A DNA stretch of 64,000 nucleotides from Phialophora verrucosa (lineage: Eukaryota; Ascomycota; Eurotiomycetes; Chaetothyriales; Herpotrichiellaceae), in assembly GCA_002099365.1 (NCBI GenBank), contig MSED01000004.1:2728001-2792000 (forward strand), given 5' to 3'. The position numbers were made by a program, and so were the translations under genes. This document shows, one piece after another, positions 55,941-64,000 of the stretch; the first letter of the stretch is position 1; each line of letters opens with the position of its first letter. Under the pieces are notes generated by a model, which was given only the letters and a program-made list of their open reading frames with translations, had not been told where the DNA came from and ran no database searches.

Positions 55941-57589
55941 ATGGATTCAGAAGACGACTTCATGTCCGATCCTCCCAGCGGGGATGAGATGGACTTCGAG
56001 GAAGGCACACAAGATAGTGACATTGGCAGTATCGGAGGTGGTATGTGCATCCAGTTACAAGCACCGTGGACCTGGATCGCTGACAAATGATTGCAGACTT
56101 CGACCAAGATCACGACGGTGGCTTCGGCTACGAGAAGGACATCATTGGAGGCTCCCAGAAGCATTATGAAGTCGAATACAAGATCTTAAGCCCGGAGGAC
56201 ATTCAGAACCAGCAGGAGCGTCAGTTCAAGGAAGTCTCGGCCATTATCGATCTACCCATCGAGCTCACCGCCATACTGTTACGCTTTATGAGGTGGAATA
56301 AGGAAAAGCTGATCGAGGCATACATGGACAATCCCGAAAAAGTTCTCGAGTCCGCTGGCTTGGGGCCTACATTCGCAGAAGCACCAAAGACGAAGAAAAT
56401 CAAGGGTTTCGTCTGCGACATTTGCTTCGAAGATTCACCGGACATGGAAACGTATGCCATGAAGTGCGAGCACAGATGCTGCACTAATTGCTACGCTTCC
56501 TATCTCACCCAGAAAGTCAAGGAGGAAGGAGAGGCCGCTAGGATCGAATGCCCCTTCGATGGTTGCCACAGGATTGTGGACTCCAAGACCCTGAAATTCC
56601 TGGTCGACCAGAGCGTCGTGGATCGATATGAAGTCTTGATGACCCGGACCTACGTGGACGACAGGGACAACTTGAGGTGGTGCCCGGCTCCCGACTGTGA
56701 ATATGCAGTGGACTGCCCCGTACGGAAGCGCGATCTTAACCGCATCGTGCCTACAGTGCGATGTGGCCACGAACACTCCTTCTGCTTTGGTTGTTCACTG
56801 GCGGATCACCGCCCCGCACCTTGCGGCCTTGTCAAAAAGTGGCTTCAGAAGTGTGAGGATGACAGCGAAACTTCGAACTGGATATCCGCAAACACGAAAG
56901 AGTGCCCGAAGTGCAACTCAACCATCGAGAAGAACGGAGGTTGCAATCACATGACTTGCCGAAAATGTAAACATGAATTCTGCTGGATGTGTATGGGCCC
57001 ATGGTCGGAGCACGGAACGAGTTGGTACAATTGCAACCGGTTCGAAGAGAAGTCTGGATCAGACGCTCGTGATGCCCAAGCACGTTCTCGACACTCGCTG
57101 GAACGATACCTTCACTATTACAACCGATACGCCAACCATGAACAGTCTGCCAAACTCGACAAAGACTTGTGGCAGAAGACGGAAAAGAAGATGACTAGCC
57201 TCCAAACACAATCTAACATGTCGTGGATCGAGGTCCAGTTTCTTGATACTGCCGCCAAAGCCCTTCAAGCCTGCCGCCAGACCTTGAAGTGGACATATGC
57301 CTTCGCTTTCTACCTTGCACGAAACAACATGACAGAAATCTTCGAGGACAACCAGAAGGATCTGGAGATGGCCGTCGAAAACTTGAGTCAGATGTTTGAA
57401 AAGCCGGTACATGAACTCGGCGGTCTCAAAGTTGAGATTCTTGACAAGACAACCTACTGCAACCGAAGACGCGAGATATTATTGAGCGACACGGCCGAGA
57501 ACCTGAAGAAAGGTACGTAATTGCTCAGTCCCTCCTGATTGCATGATGCTCACAATGTGATGACAGAGCAATGGGAGTTCAAGGTGTAG
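55941..57589 (+). CDS. Ariadne-type RBR E3 ubiquitin ligase
   Basis: Three exons, 55941-56040, 56097-57512 and 57567-57589 (512 residues), with in-phase junctions; the last exon encodes only the terminal EQWEFKV. The N-terminus is acidic (MDSEDDFMSDPPSGDEMDFE). A UBA-like region follows (LLRFMRWNKEKLIEAYMDNP). RING1 starts at Cys140 (CDICFEDSPD), then come the IBR domain and RING2 with CPKCNSTIEKNGGCNHM, whose Cys316 aligns with the catalytic cysteine of HHARI and parkin. The C-terminal helical Ariadne domain has RYLHYYNRYANHEQSAKL. RBR ligases form a thioester before transfer. HHARI-type enzymes work with neddylated cullin-RING ligases (family knowledge). Length matches fungal Ariadne-1 proteins. 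Confidence 0.92.
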
Positions 57590-58632
57590 ATTTTATAATG
57601 TACTATGGGTAGACGATGGCGGAGCATCATCGGCCAAGTGTTGCCTTCATGACCATGCTAGCGAGGCGTTCACGAATGCATCGGCAATCTGGAGGCATCA
57701 TCCACGGAGTACGGAGTCCCGGTCGCACGAATTTCCTAAGGGTTGGAAGGGCGGGAGTGGTGCGTTGCTGGCTTCGGGAGAGTCGTTGCAGTATTCTACG
57801 CCCGATATGTACTCCTCTCTGCTGGCGATGATATGATGGATGGCGAGTAGCCCCTGGATGCCTTCTTCCCAAGCCACAAATACAGGGAGGAAGTGAAATA
57901 TGAAGCAATGCAAAGACGGGACGAACATATGAGATCCCCGCGGCACTAGAAATGCCTCATAGGCCAGTCGTCGTAACGCGAAACGCATAGCCAGCCATGG
58001 TTGACCAGCCTGAAGTCAGCAGACGATCACACATGGCGACCTCGGGCTTTATGACCGAGATTTAGAGTTGTGGCCGAGGTGAGTTTTAGGTGAGCAGCGA
58101 AATAAGACGAGTCTCAAAAAGGACATGCGCAGCGAGATGTGCAGCGAGGTCGGAGGGTCCAACTTCACGACGGGCAGGCACCGCGGAGCGGGAAAAAGAA
58201 AGGCGTCACAGGCATCATCGGTGCGTTAGGGGAGGGCAAGCTGTGGCAGAACTGCAGGGCCACTGCAAGCGTCATCCAAGCCGCAGAGGCCCGCGGCCAA
58301 CCAACCACTTAGCTAGCTCTTGCTACCCTGGCTAGAATTTTGGCCTAGGGAACAAAATCTTTGGGAAGGCGATCTGATAGTTCTCGCCCGGGCCATTGTG
58401 AGCCTAGGACCTTCATCTGATAATATTCCTCCCACTCAATCGCCTGCGCCTCTAAGACGTTCTGATCCACAGACAGAGTCTTTCTCTTTTCTTGTGAGAG
58501 GCTCCGCCAAAGTCATTTGTTGCTCTTCACGGGCAACTCGCCTTACATCAAGCGCAAGTGACGGCCAAGACACATCAAACTGCAATCGTGGCGACGTCAG
58601 CCAAATTCCCGGCGGCATTGACCGCAGAGAAT
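57590..58632. other. Intergenic region before the mitoferrin gene
   Basis: About 1.04 kb between tandem genes. No gene or clear element was recognised. Confidence 0.35.
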
Positions 58633-60004
58633 ATGCCAGCGTTGAATAGCCCGGATGCAGTACCTGGTGAAGAATTTGAGTGAGTTGACTCGAGCTGCGA
58701 GTTCCAAAAATTAGAGGGGGAATTGACAGAGTCGCAGCTATGAAGCCCTTCCACCGAACTACGGACTCGGACACAATATGTTGGCGGGCGCGTTCGCAGG
58801 CATTGCAGTATGGGATTCGACCACGACTAACTGTGGCGGAGAGACTGACAGCGACTTCAGGAGCACACGGTGATGTATCCAGTGGACTTGATGAAGGTAT
58901 GACTCGGACTCGTGGCGATGGCCTGCGAAGTTGCTAACCTGGCTTCCTCTCACAGACACGAATGCAAATCATAAATCCTTCGGCCGGCGGTCTATATACG
59001 GGATTATCCCACGCAGTCTCTACGATATATCGAATAGAAGGACTACGGACATTGTGGCGCGGCGTGACCAGCGTCATTGTGGGCGCAGGTGTGTTTGCAA
59101 GCTTCCGAGCTCTGGGATACAAAGACAACTCTAATACCTTATTACAGGCCCTGCTCATGCTGTGTACTTCGGCACTTATGAGTTTGTAAAAGAAGCGGCT
59201 GGCGGTAACAAAGCAGATGGCAAACATCATCCTCTCGCAGCGGGTATGGAAGCTCTCAAGTTGCTGACCCTGCTGGAGTTGGGCGGAAGCGCTAATCGAG
59301 ACAACAGCTGCAAGTGGTGCATGCGCCACAATCGCCAGTGATGCTCTAATGAATCCCTTTGACGGTGCGCATATCCCCCTACTCAATTACAAGAGGTGGT
59401 GCTGACCGCATTTTGCAGTCATCAAGCAACGGATGCAGGTGCACGGCTCAACCTACCGTTCCATAACCCAATGCGCCCGGTCGGTCTGGCGCGCCGAAGG
59501 TCTATCCGCATTCTACGTGTCCTACCCAACGACATTATGTATGACGGTACCCTTCACGGCGACACAGTTCATGGCCTACGAATCGCTGTCCAAAGTCATG
59601 AATCCACGGAAAGAATATGACCCGATTACACATTGCGTGGCTGGCGGCTTGGCCGGAGCATTTGCCGCAGGCATTACCACCCCGCTAGACGTGATCAAGA
59701 CACTCTTACAGACGAGAGGACTCAGCCAACGAGATGACATTCGCAACGTACGAGGCTTGTTTCACGCTGCTGCGATTGTCAAGAAGGAGTTTGGCTGGAG
59801 TGGTTTTATGAGGGGTTGGCGACCCAGGATCATCACGACCATGCCAAGCACCGCCATTTGCTGGTAAGTCAACCAAGTCTTGTTTCGCGAATGTCACCAT
59901 CTCGGTAGCTAATATTCAACGACAGGTCGTCATACGAAATGGCAAAGGCGTACTTCAAGAGAACCCTTCGAGAAGAGCAGGCTCTCAATGCTAACAAGTT
60001 ATGA
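58633..60004 (+). CDS. MRS4: Mitoferrin, mitochondrial iron carrier (MRS3/MRS4 type)
   Basis: Eight exons: 58633-58679, 58738-58807, 58861-58896, 58956-59088, 59148-59243, 59308-59364, 59419-59863 and 59926-60004 (320 residues). All seven introns are 53-64 nt, and all phases agree. The protein starts MPALNSPDAVPGEEFDYEAL and has three mitochondrial-carrier repeats with signatures PVDLMKTRMQ, PFDVIKQRMQ and PLDVIKTLLQ. NMLAGAFAGIAEH and NPFDVIKQRMQ fit the Mrs3/4 subfamily. Mitoferrin brings Fe(II) across the inner membrane for heme and Fe-S cluster assembly. It is functionally close to the BolA-like gene 44 kb away, although the two are not clustered. Exons of 36 and 57 nt make the gene easy to misannotate. 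Confidence 0.92.
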
Positions 60005-61024
60005 TTCAGGTATAGGGGGGCTGATCGCCGCTGTCTCGTCCACGGCCGGAGAGCCCGAGGACGGCGCGCCATCAGCGAGGGGTTCGGCTCGGTAGTAGGA
60101 GGGAAACTCCCCGGGCATGCGTGGCTCCGTATTCGGATTTCACGCAAACAAGATACCCAGTTCAAGGTGCTTTTGAGAGGACACTGCACCCGGCATCGCA
60201 CTTGTCTCTCCGTTCTGGGAGCATGAATGCATGCTCTCCACCTAGCGAGGCGCAGGCGCAGTTTTCATATGCCTGGCCAGGCACAGGAATGCGGACAAAA
60301 ATTGGCGTTGTGGCAATGGCTGGCTCCCGACAGATTGTTTCATGTCGGTGATGAGATCAGAGTCTAGGTGAGACTTCTGGATAATATTGTACATCTACCA
60401 AAAGTGGGCTGCAATGAGCGACTTAATCATTTTCGTCGGCCCTTTCCAACGGTGATAGAGGGCTCATCGGCAATGAAGACGAATATAACGGTGACCTGTT
60501 TTAGACTCCTGCTGTCAGGCAGAAGTTACCCAGGTATTGTTAGTCCAGACCGTGATGCCTGTGCTTACCTGGCGGGTCTCTGAATCTGAGGCACACGTGC
60601 GATGATGTTTCGAGAGCGATGAAGGGATTGCCCTTGTACGTACTTTTGAACTCTTGCTCCCGATAGAGATATACTCGGTATGCCGTACAGTCACCGGGAC
60701 GTGACCACGCATGGGCAGTGGGTATCTTCGGTATACCTACAGGCTCGCGTGATGGCCAGTCAAACGGCCTTGGTGGTACTGGTGGTCTGGTCGGTCCAGG
60801 TGACGTATGCGCGGGCAGGCTGTGCGCGCAGCGGACTGCGGGCGTTGCATGCGGTATTGCCTACTCCATGTTGCGTTTCCGCCTCCCACCAAGGTGTCAA
60901 TTGATGCGAGGCTCAGCCTCCAGTCCAACAGCGAACTCAAACAATCTAGCAGATCTCACTCTTTCCGTCCCTCATTCTTTCGTTTCAGCCTTCTGAGCAT
61001 GTCCATGTCGATGCGGCAGGCAAG
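60005..61024. other. Intergenic region before the SAP1-type ATPase gene
   Basis: 1.02 kb between tandem genes. Frames at 60680-60996 (+) have no motifs. A polypyrimidine-rich stretch near 60955-61000 probably lies in the leader of the next gene. Confidence 0.35.
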
Positions 61025-63641
61025 ATGTTTCGGAGCAAACCTTCCTCGTCCATGCAAAAGACTTACGACGAGGCCTATCTTCAATGCTCTACCGCCATAT
61101 TCTTCGAAGGCCAGGTAAGAATCATTTCACCCCGAAGTGCGCGGTTAGTCTTTGGCTTACAGTCTTCTCTAGAGCAACGAGACAGAGGCTCTGCGGTCAT
61201 GGAAGTCAGCACTAGACCAGATCAACTACTACAAGGCCTATAATCTCTCCTCGAATTACTCCCCCAAATCGGAAACCGAGCGGGCGCTTTACGACTCTCT
61301 GAGGGAGCTGGAGATGCAATGCAAGGAAAGGGTCGACCTGCTCGAGGCCTTGAAGCGAAGTCGCGCAGACGTCGGCATTGAACAGCGCAGGGAAGAGAAA
61401 GGCGAACACAGGAACAGCAACAGCGCAGGGAGCGGCCATGGAGGAGGAAGCGGGAGTGGAGGTAGTGGGGGAAAACGGCTCCAAAAGAACAAAGCGAACC
61501 ATTCCCCGACGACTACGCCCAAGCTTGAACAGCATGGATCATGGCTCGGGGGAGAGACTGTACCGCCCATGCACATGTCTGAACTACCCAATGCGACCCC
61601 GGCTTTGCCTCCGCGACCACCGCTAGGAATAACTCGAAGCAGCGAGCATACCCTGAGCGACAGTTCCTCCCCAATATCCAGGGTGCGCTCGTCGCCTCTG
61701 GGAGTCCCGCCGACGTTACCGGTACCCATTACGAAGGCTTCGAGAAGCCCTAGTCCAGATCATGGAAGGAAACCCATGCGAACGACACTACGCCCAGAGA
61801 AACGAGGTTTCATGAAATATCGGTCTACGTCGAACCGTGATAAGCGATCAGAAACCCTGAAAGCAGCAGGATTAGCGTGGGACTCCCAACCGCGGAAGAA
61901 CTCTTACCCTCAAAGACCCGAGTCAGTTCCCACCATCGAAGCGAGGCTGAGTGCCACGGCGGCAAGACGAAGTATCGACCATGATGCCACAGCTCGATAT
62001 GAAGAACAACGCAAGTCTAACGCTTCGTCCCTACTGAGTATCCCTGACTACACCCAACAACAGGGGTATCGAGACGTTTCGAGTTCGACAAATGCACCAG
62101 CACAGTCCATCATCAACAGATCCATGGAAAGCCTGAAGCTGACTTCAGAATCTGCACCGAGCCTCATTGACTTGGACTCGGAACCTGAGAGAGCACCACC
62201 TCCACCGCCTCAACATATCCCGTCTTTGAGCCCGCCTGCTGCCAAGTCAAGGACAAGATCTCCAGCATCGTTACCAAAAGCCCCAGAGATCACGTATCGA
62301 AGAGAATATCCTCCGAGGGCACACAATGTCCCGCAACCTCTTGCGAGGAATATACTTGAAAGGGCCTACCCGAGGCCCGCGACCACTAGTAGCTCGTCTG
62401 GTATCAGTCGGAAACCGGTCGGCGCTGCAGACACAGCGCTGGAGACGAGAGGGCGCTCTCCGCCGAAGCGGGATGTGCATTCCGACACTGAAGACGAAAC
62501 ACCGAAGCGGAATTTGGACAGACCCAGACGTCCCAAGGGAGGCAGAGCACCGAGTGCCAATACTATCACTCCGCCATCAACGGACGGCGAGTTGCCAGAA
62601 GACGATGACGGGCTATCGGCGCAGGAGAAAAGAATGAAAGACCTCCTCAAGAACTTGCCAAAGGGTCTGGATGAAAACGTGGCCAAACAGATTCTCAACG
62701 AGATTGTCGTGAAAGGTGATGAAGTACACTGGGAAGATGTCGCTGGCCTATCAGCGGCGAAGAAGGCCTTGAAAGAGGCGGTAGTATATCCCTTCCTGAG
62801 ACCAGATCTGTTTATGGGTCTACGAGAACCCGCTCGCGGCATGCTCTTATTCGGACCGCCTGGGACGGGTAAAACGATGCTCGCAAGGGCAGTCGCCACA
62901 GAAAGCAAGAGCACATTCTTCGCCATCAGCGCTAGTAGCCTGACTAGTAAATGGCATGGCGAGTCGGAGAAATTGGTCCGGGCGTTATTTGCGTTGGCGA
63001 AGGCGCTGGCGCCGAGCATCATCTTTGTCGATGAGATTGATTCCTTACTTAGCGCGAGAAGCGGATCGAGCGAGCATGAAGCATCGCGGCGAAGCAAGAC
63101 CGAGTTTCTGATTCAATGGTCTGACTTGCAGAGAGCGGCGGCGGGAAAGGACACGACGGTCGGGGACGCGAGCAGGGTATTGGTGCTCGCGGCAACGAAT
63201 TGTCCGTGGGACATTGACGATGCGGCACGAAGGAGGTTTGTTAGACGGCAGTACATCCCGTTGCCAGAGGCGGAGACCAGAGATACCCAGATCCGGACAC
63301 TGCTAGGGCATCAAAAACATGACTTGAGCGAGGAGGATATCAAAAGGCTGGTGGAGTTGACTGAGGGTGAGTGGTCCGTCGATACCGAATCAACGCGACA
63401 GTGCTAACCAATCGACATAGGGTACTCTGGTTCAGACATTACAGCCCTGGCGAAAGATGCTGCGATGGGACCCCTGAGGCACCTAGGCGAAGCTCTTCTG
63501 TATACGCCGAAAGAACAGATTCGACCAATCCAGATGGTTGACTTCGAGGCAAGTCTGGCGAGCATTCGGCCGAGCGTAGGCAAGAAGGGACTCGAGGAGT
63601 TTGAGAAGTGGGCGAAAGATTTCGGCGAGAGGGGCGGTTGA
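61025..63641 (+). CDS. SAP1: AAA ATPase of the SAP1 / spastin-fidgetin-like subfamily
   Basis: Three exons, 61025-61114, 61173-63366 and 63421-63641 (834 residues), with in-phase junctions (EGQ|SNETE and LTEG|YSGSD). The N-terminus (YDEAYLQCSTAIFFEGQ, then ALRSWKSALDQINYYKAYN) is helical and MIT-like. A long Ser/Pro/Arg-rich disordered region covers about 110-480. The single AAA module has Walker A GPPGTGKT (591-598), Walker B IIFVDEID (Asp650, Glu651), the AATNCPWDID sensor region and arginine fingers in AARRRFVRR. The C-terminal YSGSDITALAKDAAMGPLR and the final helix resemble meiotic-clade AAA proteins such as yeast Sap1, spastin and Vps4. The substrate is not established; microtubule severing or protein disassembly would be guesses. 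Length and layout fit Pezizomycotina Sap1 proteins. Confidence 0.88.
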
Positions 63642-63918
63642 TATGTTGACATCTACGAGCGGTTGGAGTATGGCCATGCTTTAGGAGCGTCTACGACATT
63701 GGCGACGAGCCAGGGGTTGGTGGGACTCCTTATGTTACGAGGTCATCCATACATGTGCGACCGGCCTCGTGAGTTGACGAGACCGTATAGAGCAATGCAT
63801 AATGTCGGCGAGCATCACCCTGGTGCACGTGAATGACGGCCTTTTAGGACAAGGCTGACGAGGCAGTAACGAGGCTCTGCGGAGACGCCCGTCTTGTCGC
63901 ACGCTAGACTCGGTACGG

Positions 63919-64000
63919 CTAGACTGCGAAGCCAACATCGACACCGACGACTTTGACGGCGTCAATAACATTCCAGCCAGGTGTCAGTGCAGCACGCCTT
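63919..64000 (-). CDS. C-terminal end of an unrecognised protein (partial)
   Basis: Reading leftwards from the window edge, one frame gives RRAALTPGWNVIDAVKVVGV followed by DVGFAV and a TAG stop at 63919-63921. The composition looks like a folded protein rather than random sequence, so a gene on the minus strand probably enters from the right, with its 3' end facing the SAP1-type gene. The product could not be identified from 27 residues. Confidence 0.4.
   Translation of the reverse strand, partial: RRAALTPGWNVIDAVKVVGVDVGFAV

Overview
The window is nuclear DNA of a filamentous ascomycete (Pezizomycotina; a Dothideomycete would fit, but this is an inference). The evidence is the gene set (Skn7 with an HSF domain plus a receiver, an Ace2/Swi5-type factor, Mis14, HAUS1, Sap1-type AAA ATPase, a fungal GNAT-like family), short 47-64 nt GT-AG introns with CTRAY-type branch sites near the 3' end, and housekeeping genes on both strands without operons. 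No bacterial, viral, transposon, CRISPR, rRNA or tRNA feature was recognised. Gene models were built by eye from reading frames, splice consensus, phase agreement and remembered family conservation. No database was searched.

Layout. 0-8 kb: the 5' end of an acidic protein leaving the window (-), the deubiquitinase OTU1 (+), an alpha/beta-hydrolase esterase with a TATA box (+), the Golgi tether subunit COG6 (+) and a Prx5-type peroxiredoxin (-). 8-11.4 kb is an apparently gene-free region in front of the stress regulator SKN7 (11.4-13.3 kb, +). 14.3-16.5 kb: a divergent pair, a mitochondrial BolA-like protein and a NIF3-family protein. 17.5-18.9 kb: an SDR-like oxidoreductase (-) whose only intron carries a large microsatellite. 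18.9-24.6 kb has no recognisable gene. 24.6-26.7 kb: a nine-exon Gbp2/Hrb1-like SR/RRM protein with an 8-nt microexon. A further 4 kb without genes leads to COQ9 (30.7 kb), then HAUS1 (33.7 kb), a GNAT-fold protein (35.6 kb, -), an MFS sugar transporter (37.4 kb), a 5-hydroxyisourate hydrolase (39.6 kb) and a small spliced conserved fungal protein (40.5-41.0 kb, -). After another 4.5 kb without genes come ACE2/SWI5 (-), the ubiquitin-S27a fusion (+), kinetochore MIS14/NSL1 (+), SEC14 (-), eIF2B-epsilon (+), an Ariadne RBR ubiquitin ligase (+), mitoferrin (+), a SAP1-type AAA ATPase (+) and the C-terminal end of one more gene (-).

How the genes relate. They are scattered eukaryotic genes rather than a pathway cluster. 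Loose themes are mitochondrial iron, Fe-S and quinone biology (BOL3-like, mitoferrin, COQ9), stress response (SKN7, peroxiredoxin), ubiquitin biology (OTU1, Ariadne ligase, the S27a fusion) and mitosis or cell separation (HAUS1, MIS14, ACE2).

The most unusual item is the ubiquitin half of the S27a fusion (48447-48972). It differs from canonical ubiquitin at roughly 14 positions and has an extra residue at the N-terminus, while the ribosomal half looks fully conserved. Other points worth checking are an 8-nt microexon, an exon consisting only of the start codon, a microsatellite-inflated intron and an intergenic 8-mer (TACGAGTA) seen far more often than expected.
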